From an uncultured Prevotellaceae bacterium (GTDB lineage Bacteria; Bacteroidota; Bacteroidia; Bacteroidales; Bacteroidaceae), in NCBI GenBank assembly GCA_902783625.1, contig CACZRN010000066.1, positions 1 through 44,736 on the forward strand: 44,736 nucleotides of DNA. The letters are read 5' to 3'. The stretch's first letter is position 1; each line of letters begins with the position of its first letter. Positions 33,187 through 42,018 of this stretch are shown piece by piece. Position numbers and translations under genes: made by a program. The notes under the pieces are model-generated. The model was not told where the DNA came from, searched no databases, and saw only the letters and a program-made list of their open reading frames with translations.

Positions 33187-36100
33187 TTATTTTTGTCTTA
33201 TTTTTTCCGACACCCATCGGCGTGCATTCACGAATGCCTCCATCCATGGTGTTGCCTCGTCGCCGCGCCTGTCTTCGGGATACCATCCACACTGCCACGG
33301 GAAGATAGCCCGCTCCAGATGGGGCATCATTGCTATGTGGCGACCATCTGCCGAACATATTCCAGCCACGTCGTAGTCGCTGCCGTTGGGATTGCCGGGA
33401 TAGCCGCTGTAGTTGTATTTAGCCACGATGTTATACTCGGTCTCGGCTTTTGGCAGATGGAACCGTCCTTCGCCGTGTGCTACCCATATTCCCAGCTTGC
33501 TTCCGGCCAGTGAGCCGAGCATGACGCTGTTGTTCTTCGGGATGCGTAGCGTGAGGAATGCACTCTCGAATTTGTGTGAGGTGTTGTGCTCCATCTTTGT
33601 CTGCATACTACCGTCGCTGTTAGTATTGCCATCGGCTTTGTCGATAAGTCCGAGTTCCACCATGAGTTGGCAGCCGTTGCATATTCCGAGCGACAGAGTG
33701 TCTTCTCTTGCATAGAACCTGTCGAGCGCCTCTTTTGCCTTTGGATTGTATAGGAACGCTCCGGCCCAGCCCTTTGCCGAGCCAAGCACGTCGCTGTTTG
33801 AGAAACCACCGCAGAACACAATCATGTTCACGTCGTCGAGTGTTTCGCGTCCGCTGATGAGGTCGGTCATCATGACGTCTTTCACTTCAAAACCTGCCAA
33901 ATATAGCGAATAAGCCATCTCGCGTTCGCCGTTGGTGCCTTTCTCACGAATTATCGCCGCTTTCGGCTTGGCAATGGCCTGACTGGCGTTCTTGTTCTTT
34001 GCGTCGTCGCCTTTTTCTTCCTTTAGATTAAAGATTCTTGCACCCATCCCGAGCAGACTGCCGTTGAACCCACGTGGGCATACCATCTCGAGTGGCTGGT
34101 GCTTGTAGTTGCGATAGCGCTCTGCGGCCATGCCATTGAAGCTTTGTTTCTGGTCGAAAAGGAATGAAGTGTGATACCAAATGTCGCGCAGACGGTCGAT
34201 GTCGAACAGATATTCCTCGTCGTCGTTCTTTATCGTCAGGGTGCGGTCCGAAGGGGTGGGGTAGCCTATCTTGGCAAATCCCACGCCGAGGTCCTCAAGC
34301 AGTTCGCGAAGGTCGAACTTGTGATCGTCGCTGACCTGTATCACCACTCCAGGGTTCTCTGCGAAGAGAGTCTTCACCACGTCACCGTTGTTGATGTTGT
34401 GAAGATTAATGTGCATTCCACCCTCGGTGTTGGCAAAACTCATCTCAAGCAAAGTGGTAATCAGTCCGCCGGCGCTTATATCGTGGCCTGACATTATCCA
34501 TCCGCGGCGTATAAGCTCTTGTATGGCGTTGAAACATGCCTCGAAGTATTCAGCATCGAGCACGGTTGGGACGTCGTCGCCTACGTAGCCGATGCTCTGA
34601 GCAAATGCCGATCCTCCCAGTCGCTGGGCGCAGAACGAGAAGTCGATGTGGTAGAGCGACGAGTTCTTATCGTTCACCACAACCGGACTGACGACCTTCC
34701 TTATGTCGCTCACCTCGCCTCCGGCGCTGACAATGACGGTTCCTGGGCTTATCACCTTCTTTCCGTCGGGGTATTGTTGAGTCAGCGAGAGCGAGTCTTT
34801 TCCTGTCGGTACGTTAATCTTCAGGTCGCAGCAGAAATCCGACAGCGCTTTCACTGCGTTGTAGAGTCGGGCATCCTCACCTTTATGTGAGCGACATGGC
34901 CACATCCAGTTGGCTGATAGCGATACGCTTTTCAGTCCCTTGTTCAGTGGCGCCCATACGATGTTTGTCAATGCCTCGGCCACCGATAGTACACTACCAG
35001 CCTCGGGCGATGCCAGTCCGGCTTGTGGAGCATGACCGATAGCCGTTGCGATACCTTTCTTGCCACGATAGTCAAGTGCCACCACTCCGCAGTCGCTCAG
35101 TGGCAACTGCAGCACTCCCTGGCACTGCTGACGTGCAATCTTTCCTGTCACACTGCGGTCCACTTTGTTCGTGAGCCAATCTTTACAAGCCACAGCCTCA
35201 AGGCGAAGCACGCCCTCGAGATATTCGTTAATACTCTTGGCGTCGGTCTTGTATTCGGCATCCTTATAGTGGCGCACCACTGTCTCGTCGGTCATAATTG
35301 TCTTCGGCGAGTGTCCGAACATCTGAGCCACATCGAGCGAGAACGGTTGTCTGCCGTCGGCCTGCTCGAAAGCGAAATGTGCGTCGCCGGTGGTCTCTCC
35401 AACCACATAGAACGGTGCACGCTCACGCTCGGCAATCTTCTTCACCATGTCGATATGGCTCTCGTCGATGAGCAGTCCCATGCGCTCCTGGCTCTCGTTG
35501 GCAATGATTTCCTTAGCCGAAAGAGTCTTGTCGCCAATGGGCAGCTTGTCCATCTCTATCTTTCCGCCGCAGTCTTCCACAAGTTCTGAGAGACAGTTCA
35601 GGTGTCCTGCGCTGCCATGGTCGTGGATGCTCATGATGGGGTTATCGTCGCTCTCGGTGAGGGCACGCACCAGGTTATAGGCGCGTTTCTGCATCTCGGG
35701 GTTGGCACGCTGTATGGCGTTAAGTTCAATGCCATTGCTGTATCGACCGGTATCTACCGACGATACCGAACCTCCGCCAAGACCGATGCGATAGTTATCA
35801 CCGCCCACCACTACTATTTTGTTGCCTTTCTGCGGCTTTCGCTTCAGGCAGTCGCGTTTATTTGCATAGCCCACTCCTCCCGCGAGCATTATCACCTTGT
35901 CGTAGCCCAGTTCCTGGTCGTCTTCCTTGTGCTCAAATGTCAGCACCGAACCGCAGATGAGTGGCTGACCGAACTTATTTCCGAAGTCGCTTGCTCCGTT
36001 CGATGCTTTTATGAGTATCTGTTCTGGGCTTTGATATAGCCATTTGCGTGCAGCCATTGCTCCCGGGCGCACTTTCGTTTTGTCTTTAGCGTCTTCGGGA

Positions 36101-36996
36101 TATGCTGTCATATACACGGCAGTTCCTGCTATCGGCCACGACCCCGTACCGCCGCCCATACGGTCGCGTATCTCGCCGCCGGTACCTGTAGCTGCACCGT
36201 TGAACGGCTCAACGGTGGTGGGGAAGTTATGTGTTTCGGCCTTCAGTGATATCACGCTTTCTATCTCGTGTGTCTCGAAATAGTCGCTCGTCGTGGGGTT
36301 CTTGGGAGCAAACTGTTCTACCATGGGTCCCTGCGCGAAGGCCACGTTGTCTTTATATGCCGACAATATGGCGTTGGGATTCTCCTTCGTGGTCTTTTTT
36401 ATCATGTCAAACAGGCTCGACTCCATCTCTTTGCCGTCGATGATAAACTTGCCGCCGAATATCTTATGTCGGCAGTGCTCCGAGTTTATCTGTGCGAATC
36501 CGAATATCTCGGAGTCGGTTAGCGGTCGGCCATTCTGCTCTTCAATTTTGTGAAGATATTCTATTTCCTCGGCCGATAGTGCCAGTCCCTCCTGCTCGTT
36601 ATACTCTTCGAGGTTTTCCACATATTTTATCTCTTCGGGCTGGTGGTTGATGATAAACACGCGCTGGTCGAGCCCTTTGTAGATTCGTTGCAGCATCGGG
36701 TCGAAATCTGCAGGTATACCATCGTCGCTGGTAGTCTCGTCGGCTATGTGGCGATATTCCTCAATACGCAGAATGCCGTCGAGATTCATGTTTTGCGTTA
36801 TCTCCACGGCATTCGTGCTCCAAGGCGTAATCATCTCGCGACGTGGACCGATGAACCGTCCCTCTATCGCCTCCTGCTCAATGAGCGGAGCACCTGCAAA
36901 CAACCACGACAGCCGACCCATCTCCTCGCTCGACAGCGTGCGGGAGCTTTCTACGGCGATAACACTTTCTTCGGTATTGCCAAAAAAGAGAATCAT
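33187..36996 (-). CDS. purL: Phosphoribosylformylglycinamidine synthase, single-chain
   Basis: The enzyme makes FGAM from FGAR, glutamine and ATP, the fourth step of purine synthesis. The 1269-residue chain has the N-terminal region, the FGAM synthase half with SEHCRHKIFGG and KAETHNFPTTVEPFNGAATGTGGEIRDR, the second AIRS-like half (SANWMWPCRSHKGEDARLY, GHDISAGGLITTLLEM) and a C-terminal glutaminase domain with nucleophile cysteine in LGICNGCQLM and the HGEGRFHLP motif. The ATG at 36996 is chosen because the in-frame ATG at 37128 lies upstream of the promoter at 37105-37097 and adds unrelated residues. The upstream leader is about 95 bases. Confidence 0.97.
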   Translation of the reverse strand: MILFFGNTEESVIAVESSRTLSSEEMGRLSWLFAGAPLIEQEAIEGRFIGPRREMITPWSTNAVEITQNMNLDGILRIEEYRHIADETTSDDGIPADFDPMLQRIYKGLDQRVFIINHQPEEIKYVENLEEYNEQEGLALSAEEIEYLHKIEEQNGRPLTDSEIFGFAQINSEHCRHKIFGGKFIIDGKEMESSLFDMIKKTTKENPNAILSAYKDNVAFAQGPMVEQFAPKNPTTSDYFETHEIESVISLKAETHNFPTTVEPFNGAATGTGGEIRDRMGGGTGSWPIAGTAVYMTAYPEDAKDKTKVRPGAMAARKWLYQSPEQILIKASNGASDFGNKFGQPLICGSVLTFEHKEDDQELGYDKVIMLAGGVGYANKRDCLKRKPQKGNKIVVVGGDNYRIGLGGGSVSSVDTGRYSNGIELNAIQRANPEMQKRAYNLVRALTESDDNPIMSIHDHGSAGHLNCLSELVEDCGGKIEMDKLPIGDKTLSAKEIIANESQERMGLLIDESHIDMVKKIAERERAPFYVVGETTGDAHFAFEQADGRQPFSLDVAQMFGHSPKTIMTDETVVRHYKDAEYKTDAKSINEYLEGVLRLEAVACKDWLTNKVDRSVTGKIARQQCQGVLQLPLSDCGVVALDYRGKKGIATAIGHAPQAGLASPEAGSVLSVAEALTNIVWAPLNKGLKSVSLSANWMWPCRSHKGEDARLYNAVKALSDFCCDLKINVPTGKDSLSLTQQYPDGKKVISPGTVIVSAGGEVSDIRKVVSPVVVNDKNSSLYHIDFSFCAQRLGGSAFAQSIGYVGDDVPTVLDAEYFEACFNAIQELIRRGWIMSGHDISAGGLITTLLEMSFANTEGGMHINLHNINNGDVVKTLFAENPGVVIQVSDDHKFDLRELLEDLGVGFAKIGYPTPSDRTLTIKNDDEEYLFDIDRLRDIWYHTSFLFDQKQSFNGMAAERYRNYKHQPLEMVCPRGFNGSLLGMGARIFNLKEEKGDDAKNKNASQAIAKPKAAIIREKGTNGEREMAYSLYLAGFEVKDVMMTDLISGRETLDDVNMIVFCGGFSNSDVLGSAKGWAGAFLYNPKAKEALDRFYAREDTLSLGICNGCQLMVELGLIDKADGNTNSDGSMQTKMEHNTSHKFESAFLTLRIPKNNSVMLGSLAGSKLGIWVAHGEGRFHLPKAETEYNIVAKYNYSGYPGNPNGSDYDVAGICSADGRHIAMMPHLERAIFPWQCGWYPEDRRGDEATPWMEAFVNARRWVSEKIRQK

Positions 36997-37096
36997 ATTT
37001 TTCTGTATGTTATCTGTAAAACGCTTAAAGGTGTATGTCTCGTCATCGGCAACCGAGGCTTCCCGACCTCTTTCGCAGGGTCGCCTGATAACATCT

Positions 37097-37129
37097 GCAA
37101 AGGTACTCCTTTTTATAAAAAATCGCAAA
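37097..37129 (-). promoter_or_regulatory. Bacteroidota-type promoter of purL-chrA-chrA
   Basis: On the minus strand TTTG (37129-37126) lies 20 bases before TACCTTTGC (37105-37097), a consensus pair. It decides the start choice for purL. Confidence 0.77.
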
Positions 37130-37273
37130 TTATTTCTCCATTTTTATTTCATAAGTTTTGCAAGTGCTTAACCTACATAGGTTTCCTCTCATTGTCGGCA
37201 GTGCACCACCGCCGTCAGAACGTCTCGCTTAGGGCTTCTTGTCTTTTGGATGAGGAAGACAAAAGGCGAATTA

Positions 37274-37597
37274 CTACTGAATCAGATTCAAAAGTATGAG
37301 CGATTTGTTGCCGGCATCGAGTTCGCGGGCGTTCACCGCTTCGATAATCTCCATAAAGATACCCACGTCGAACTCTGCCTTCTGCAGGCTCTTGCATTCG
37401 ATTATCAGCATCTCATCGGCAGTTAGGGTGATTTCCGACATCCCTGATCCGCGTAGCCGCATACTCGACAGGCAGTCATACATTGCGTCCCAGTTCATTC
37501 CATAAAACTCGGGAAATCCCAACAACTCTTTCATCGCCAGGTGAAGCCCCTCTTTGCTCATGCCGGAGCAGTCAATGCTGATAGTCTTGAATGTCAT
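37274..37597 (-). CDS. Barstar-like ribonuclease inhibitor, unpaired
   Basis: The 107-residue protein resembles barstar (barnase inhibitor family). It has an N-terminal strand TFKTISIDCSGM, the helix-loop LHLAMKELLGFPEFYGMNWDAMYDCL that in barstar plugs the nuclease active site, and a C-terminal helix and strand (FMEIIEAVNARELDAGNKSLILL). The ATG at 37597 follows a promoter at 37628-37620 and fits the family start; one at 37618 adds seven residues. No barnase-type nuclease lies anywhere in the window, so it is an orphan inhibitor, perhaps guarding against foreign toxins, or a domesticated regulator. Confidence 0.85.
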   Translation of the reverse strand: MTFKTISIDCSGMSKEGLHLAMKELLGFPEFYGMNWDAMYDCLSSMRLRGSGMSEITLTADEMLIIECKSLQKAEFDVGIFMEIIEAVNARELDAGNKSLILLNLIQ

Positions 37598-37619
37598 AGA
37601 AATAAATGTATTGTACACT

Positions 37620-37628
37620 GCAAAGTTA
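37620..37628 (-). promoter_or_regulatory. -7 promoter element of the barstar-like gene
   Basis: TAACTTTGC on the minus strand (37628-37620) matches TAnnTTTGY. The start codon is 22 bases downstream. The -33 element is weak (TTG at 37653-37651). Confidence 0.62.
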
Positions 37629-37709
37629 CAGATTAATTCCGAAATAACCTCAATAATCTGTTCTTAGAATTTTTTTCGTAGCCGATGCATAAAAACTCAA
37701 AAAAATGCA

Positions 37710-37741
37710 TTGTTTATTCAGCATTTTTTGTATATCTTTGC
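37710..37741 (+). promoter_or_regulatory. Bacteroidota-type promoter of the isomerase-oxidoreductase operon
   Basis: TATCTTTGC at 37733-37741 is an exact -7 match, with TTG at 37710-37712 twenty bases upstream. The preceding GCATTGTTT also occurs at the Lrp promoter. The leader of about 85 bases holds short GC-rich inverted repeats (GCCGG...CCGGC around 37778-37798). Confidence 0.74.
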
Positions 37742-37830
37742 AGGTGGCTGCTGTTTTCGGCAGTAGCAATGCCCTTGCCGGAGGGGTGAAGTGCCGGCAG
37801 AATTGTTAACTTTAAAAAACTATTATCGAA

Positions 37831-38706
37831 ATGAAATCATTCAGAATCGTTTTCCTTTTTTCTGCTATGATGATTATTACAACTGCCTTTGGAAAATCTC
37901 GCAAATGCCGTCTTACCGAGCGTATCGGTGTGTGCACGTCGATCGACAATGCTGCCCTGATAAAGTCTGCCGGCGGCGCTCATGTTGAGGAAAACCTTAT
38001 GAACTTCCTCATGCCGCAGAAGAGCGATGCTGACTTCGCTGCCAATCGTAAGGCTGCCGCCGAGAGTGTGCTGCCGGTGCGGTCGACCAACTGCTTCTTC
38101 CCTGGTGAGATACGTCTCACGGGTCCCGACTTCGACATTGAGACGGCAGTGGCTTACACCGAGGTGGCCATGCGGCGCGCTGCCGAGGTGGGCATAAAAG
38201 TGACAGTGCTCGGCAGTGGATGGGCAAGAAGCTATCCCGAGGGCTTTTCGCGCGATGAGGCAGAGCGGCAGTTCGTTACACTACTGAAGCGCATGGGGGC
38301 CATAGCCAAGAAATATGGGGTGGTGATAGCCATCGAGCCGCTAAGGAAACAAGAGTGCAACTTCATCAATACCGTGCAGGAGGGCTACGAGATAGCAAAG
38401 AAGGTGGGCAGCCCAAATGTGAAGGTGAATGCCGACATCTATCACATGATGCAGGAGGGTGAGAGCCCGCAGTCGCTGATAAACGCTGGTAGGAAATACA
38501 TTGCCAACGTGCACATCGCCGAGAATGCGCGGCGCACACCGCCGAGTACCGACGGCGACGATTTCACTCCTTACTTCCGCGCATTGAAGAAGATAAAATA
38601 CAACGGCTCCATCTCGATAGAATGCGGATGGGGCGACTTCGCCAAGCAGCTGAAGCCGGCCATTCAGGAAGTGCAGCGACAGCTACTTATCGCTTATGGC
38701 GAATAG
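37831..38706 (+). CDS. Exported TIM-barrel sugar isomerase/epimerase-like protein
   Basis: The 291-residue protein has a signal sequence (MKSFRIVFLFSAMMIITTAFG) and then a xylose-isomerase-like TIM barrel (AP endonuclease 2 superfamily). Likely metal ligands are the glutamate in VIAIEPLRKQECNF, the Asp/His in VNADIYHMMQEGE, the histidine in NVHIAENAR and the glutamate in SISIECGWGDF. Relatives act as sugar epimerases, isomerases, hydratases or eliminases. The gene is followed after 39 bases by a Tat-exported Gfo/Idh/MocA oxidoreductase, so both products act outside the cytoplasm and probably on the same sugar. The exact reaction is unknown. Confidence 0.88.
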   Translation: MKSFRIVFLFSAMMIITTAFGKSRKCRLTERIGVCTSIDNAALIKSAGGAHVEENLMNFLMPQKSDADFAANRKAAAESVLPVRSTNCFFPGEIRLTGPDFDIETAVAYTEVAMRRAAEVGIKVTVLGSGWARSYPEGFSRDEAERQFVTLLKRMGAIAKKYGVVIAIEPLRKQECNFINTVQEGYEIAKKVGSPNVKVNADIYHMMQEGESPQSLINAGRKYIANVHIAENARRTPPSTDGDDFTPYFRALKKIKYNGSISIECGWGDFAKQLKPAIQEVQRQLLIAYGE

Positions 38707-38745
38707 ATTTGCAGTGAAACAATTTATTACTAAAAATACGCAATT

Positions 38746-40092
38746 ATGACAACACGTAGAGATTTTTTGAAGACTTGTATGTATGGCACTGCAGGTCTGG
38801 CCGTTGCAGGAATAGGAATGCCCATGCCTGCCTTCGCCAAAGTGTTAGGCTCTAACGACAGGATTCGCGTGGGTGTGATCGGATTCTCCGACCGCTTCCG
38901 CCAGTCGTTGCTGCCCTCGTTCATGGCATGTGCCGAGGAACTTAACTTCGAGATTGTTGCCGTCTCCGATATCTGGAAACTGCGCCGCGAGGAGGCAGTG
39001 AAGCATTTTAAGGAGAAATACGGAATCAATGTACGTGCTTTCCGAAATAATGAAGAGCTGTACGACGCAAAAATCTGCGATGCCGTTATTATCTCGACAG
39101 CCGACTTCCAGCACTCACAGCACTGCATACAGGCAGTGAAAGCAGGGTGCGACGCATATGTAGAGAAGCCGTTCGCTGAGACAATGGAGGATGCACGCGC
39201 AGCGCTGAAGGCTGTCAAGGAGACGGGAAAGATTGTACAGATAGGATCGCAGCGACGCTCAGCACCCAACTATCAGGCGGCATACGACTACATACAGTCG
39301 GGCAAGTTCGGAAAGATAACCATGGTGGAGATGACATGGAATGTCAACCAGCCGGGACGTTGGCGTCGCAAAGACCTCGTGGCAAAATGCTTCGAGCAAG
39401 ATACCGACTGGAAGCGATTCCTCCTCAATCGTCCGTATGAGAAGTGGGATCCGCGCAAGTACCTCGAGTATCGTCTCTTCTGGCCGTTCTCGTCGGGTAT
39501 TCCCGGACAGTGGATGTCGCACCAGATCGACACCGTACACTGGTTCACAGGGCTCGCACACCCGCAGAGCGTGGCAGCAAACGGGGGTATATACTGCTGG
39601 AAAGACGGTCGTCGCAACTACGACACAGTGACTGCAGTGTTCGACTATGGCAAGCCTGATGGGTCCGACAATTTCCAAGTGCTCTACAGCTCACGCATGC
39701 ATAACGAGGCAGGTGGAGTGAAAGAGCTCTACTTCTCAAACGGTGGCACTCTCAATCTCGATACCAATCAGGTGTCGTCAGAGGGAGGACTGCAGAAGTG
39801 GGCTGCCGATGAGATGGGTATGCAGCCTAATCTTCTCGAAAACTTCAAGTTGCCTGATGTGAAGGTGGCCAACAGTGCCAACACCGGTGGCGACCCGATG
39901 ACATATCTCCACATGCGCAACTGGATGGAGTGCGTGCGTAGCCGTAAACAGCCAAACGCACCTGCACAGGCTGGATACAACCACTCTATAGCTACCATCA
40001 TGTGCAACGCCGCACTGCGCACAGGACAGAAGGTGACCTTCGACGAGAAACGACAGGAAGTGCTTGCAGGGGGAAAGGTGTTCAAATACTAA
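38746..40092 (+). CDS. Tat-exported Gfo/Idh/MocA-family oxidoreductase
   Basis: The 448-residue protein begins with a twin-arginine signal (TTRRDFLKTCMYGTAGLAVAGIGMPMPAFA). It then has a Rossmann-type N-terminal domain (RIRVGVIGFSDRF ... NFEIVAVSDIW) and the family lysine motif YVEKPFAETMEDARAALKA, followed by a large alpha/beta substrate domain (GKITMVEMTWNVNQPGRWRRK, GQWMSHQIDTVHWFTG). Tat export fits an enzyme folded around NAD(P) before secretion. The glycine-rich loop is atypical: the second and third glycines of GxGxxG are replaced. It forms a two-gene operon with the TIM-barrel protein and ends at a hairpin at 40107-40141. Confidence 0.92.
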   Translation: MTTRRDFLKTCMYGTAGLAVAGIGMPMPAFAKVLGSNDRIRVGVIGFSDRFRQSLLPSFMACAEELNFEIVAVSDIWKLRREEAVKHFKEKYGINVRAFRNNEELYDAKICDAVIISTADFQHSQHCIQAVKAGCDAYVEKPFAETMEDARAALKAVKETGKIVQIGSQRRSAPNYQAAYDYIQSGKFGKITMVEMTWNVNQPGRWRRKDLVAKCFEQDTDWKRFLLNRPYEKWDPRKYLEYRLFWPFSSGIPGQWMSHQIDTVHWFTGLAHPQSVAANGGIYCWKDGRRNYDTVTAVFDYGKPDGSDNFQVLYSSRMHNEAGGVKELYFSNGGTLNLDTNQVSSEGGLQKWAADEMGMQPNLLENFKLPDVKVANSANTGGDPMTYLHMRNWMECVRSRKQPNAPAQAGYNHSIATIMCNAALRTGQKVTFDEKRQEVLAGGKVFKY

Positions 40093-40106
40093 TATAATAT
40101 CATAAT

Positions 40107-40146
40107 AATTGCCACCGAGCGGATGACGTTCGGTGGCAATTTTGTT
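40107..40146 (+). terminator. Terminator after the Gfo/Idh/MocA gene
   Basis: A 12-bp stem (40107-40118 with 40130-40141, AATTGCCACCGA and TCGGTGGCAATT) has an 11-base loop and is followed by TTTGTTTA. It can also serve the convergent FAD oxidoreductase gene. Confidence 0.83.
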
Positions 40147-40218
40147 TATATATCTGTCTTCTTGCTTTTCTTCAACTTCATTTTAAATGAAATCCGCAGG
40201 GGATGAAAAAGGTTGGTT

Positions 40219-41790
40219 TCATTCCTTTGTCTTTTTGAAAGGATTGTAATGGCTGCCTCTGCTTCCGTCGCCGTCTTTGCGATTCAAAATTAGACTTTCA
40301 TCGCTTTTCGGGGTTATATCAGCGTTCAGCAGATATTGTCCTTGTTTCTTTAGCGTTGCTCTCAGTTGTTTTGTGTCCACATTCCTCGTTTGTGCATCTG
40401 TGGCAGCAGCCATTGCTGCAGCTACTCCCGCACCTTGTCCCATTGCCATACATGTGGCCATCACTCTTGCCGAGCCAGCTGCCATGCTGTTGGCAGAGAG
40501 GCATCGTCCTGCGACAAGCAAATTCTTTAGGCCTACAGGAATAAGCGAGCGGTATGGTATTTCATATACTGCTTTACCCGAACCGGTGTAAATCTGCATT
40601 TTCCCCTTGCCTGGGTGTATGTCGATGGCGTATGTTCCGCACGAGATGCCATCGTTAAATGCGCGGCCTTCGAGCACATCGTTCTCGTTCAGTATGTAGT
40701 CGCCTACGATATGACGCGACTCTCTCACACCTACTTGTACACCTGTGTCGAGGATGTAGGAATCCTCAAAACCGCCAACGTGAGCAGAAAGGAAGTCAAA
40801 CACCTGAAGCACTTGTTTCCGGAGTCTTATCTCAGCTTTCGTCATCTCCTCGGCATTCACGCCCGATATGTTCTGCAGCCGGGTGACGTTGATGGCAAAT
40901 TGATGGTGAGGGAGTTCATACATAAGTATCCGGTTTGCAATCTCCTCATCGAGCTTGCCCTCGGCAATCTCATCCTTCACCATGTTGTTCAGTCCTAGAA
41001 ACGCGATCCCTTTCTGGATGTCAATCTCGCTGTCGGTGGGGCTATCTTTAAGGAATTCCCTGTTCTCCTTCATCCATTTGCGCAATGCTTTTGTATCTAC
41101 ACCCCCAATCCTGAAAAAGAGCGACACGGGTTGCATCACCCCTTCTTCATTGCCAATCGTATATTGTGCCCCGGATTTCACTGCTACATCGCCGTCGCCG
41201 GTGCAGTCGATAACCACCTTCGGACATATTGCTGAGCGCCCCGACTTGTTTTCAATGATGACAGCCTCTACCTTTCCGTTGTGAGAGATGGCATCGACGC
41301 ACATCGTATGAAGTAAGAGCCTTACACCTGCCTCCTCAAGCATGTCGAGTAAAACTACCTTCGATCCTTCAGGATTCAAAGGTGTCATCGATGCATTGTC
41401 GAATGTAAGATCAGTCATGTGACCTTCGGTATAGCCTTTTTCCTTCATTCTGTTTACAAATTCGCCTGCAATGCCGTCGATTATCTGTCGTCCGCTAACG
41501 TCGTGAAAGGTAAACATCGGGTTTATCTGCGCCACTGTCAGGTTGCCTCCCACATAGCCATATAGTTCAACAAGCATTGTCTTTGCACCGCTCCGTGCAG
41601 CTGCTATTGCCGCGCCGATGCCAGCAGGACCACCACCAACTACAAGTACATCTGGACGTGCAACCACAGGAATAGCACGTTTACCTTCATTTATGGTATC
41701 GCCATTGTCCGACTTGCAGCCCAACAATATCGTCACGATAGATAAAAGCATCGCAAAAGTAATCGACTTTGAAAAAAATCTGTGTTTCAT
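40219..41790 (-). CDS. FAD-dependent oxidoreductase lipoprotein
   Basis: The 523-residue protein has a lipoprotein signal (TFAMLLSIVTILLGC, Cys near residue 25) followed by a dinucleotide-binding fold: DVLVVGGGPAGIGAAIAAARSG near residues 46-68, GYVGGNLTVAQINP, the ATG-like motif VVIDCTGDGDVAVKSGA, and a C-terminal FAD-binding segment LLVAGRCLSANSMAAGSARVMATCMAMGQGAG. It belongs to the FAD_oxidored family found among exported Bacteroidota enzymes near polysaccharide genes. A lipid-anchored flavoenzyme on the periplasmic or outer face fits a role in sugar oxidation, in company with the convergent Gfo/Idh/MocA operon. The substrate is unknown. Confidence 0.9.
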   Translation of the reverse strand: MKHRFFSKSITFAMLLSIVTILLGCKSDNGDTINEGKRAIPVVARPDVLVVGGGPAGIGAAIAAARSGAKTMLVELYGYVGGNLTVAQINPMFTFHDVSGRQIIDGIAGEFVNRMKEKGYTEGHMTDLTFDNASMTPLNPEGSKVVLLDMLEEAGVRLLLHTMCVDAISHNGKVEAVIIENKSGRSAICPKVVIDCTGDGDVAVKSGAQYTIGNEEGVMQPVSLFFRIGGVDTKALRKWMKENREFLKDSPTDSEIDIQKGIAFLGLNNMVKDEIAEGKLDEEIANRILMYELPHHQFAINVTRLQNISGVNAEEMTKAEIRLRKQVLQVFDFLSAHVGGFEDSYILDTGVQVGVRESRHIVGDYILNENDVLEGRAFNDGISCGTYAIDIHPGKGKMQIYTGSGKAVYEIPYRSLIPVGLKNLLVAGRCLSANSMAAGSARVMATCMAMGQGAGVAAAMAAATDAQTRNVDTKQLRATLKKQGQYLLNADITPKSDESLILNRKDGDGSRGSHYNPFKKTKE

Positions 41791-41885
41791 ATTTTTAGAT
41801 TTTTATTCCTACTCTTTATTGAATAAACGTCTTTCCCTCTTTTATTATTGTATTCGTTTTTCTATTTTTGCGTATGTTTTCGCTT

Positions 41886-41923
41886 TTGTAAAAATCAGCA
41901 CCTGCCTCGCGGAAGATGCTGAT
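41886..41923 (-). terminator. Candidate terminator or leader hairpin upstream of the FAD oxidoreductase
   Basis: A seven-base stem (41894-41900 with 41917-41923, ATCAGCA and TGCTGAT) is followed on the minus strand by TTTTTAC. It could end the transcript of the sigma-factor operon after it has passed element copy 3, or act in the leader of the FAD oxidoreductase. Confidence 0.5.
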
Positions 41924-42018
41924 CAAAACCTAAAATTTGATGATAATAATTCTTTGAGGATTATAATGTAGCTTCCCTTTTTGGTATTTGCTTTTGTGTA
42001 ACAATAATCCTGAATAGA

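Noticed and set aside
33187-37128. Extending purL upstream to the ATG at 37128
   Set aside because: The added 44 residues lie partly upstream of a consensus promoter at 37105-37097 and do not resemble PurL N-termini. The ATG at 36996 gives the usual start.
36643-37299. 218-codon plus-strand frame overlapping the purL start and the purL promoter
   Set aside because: It is antisense to the purL N-terminus and crosses the promoter and intergenic DNA. No domain is seen.
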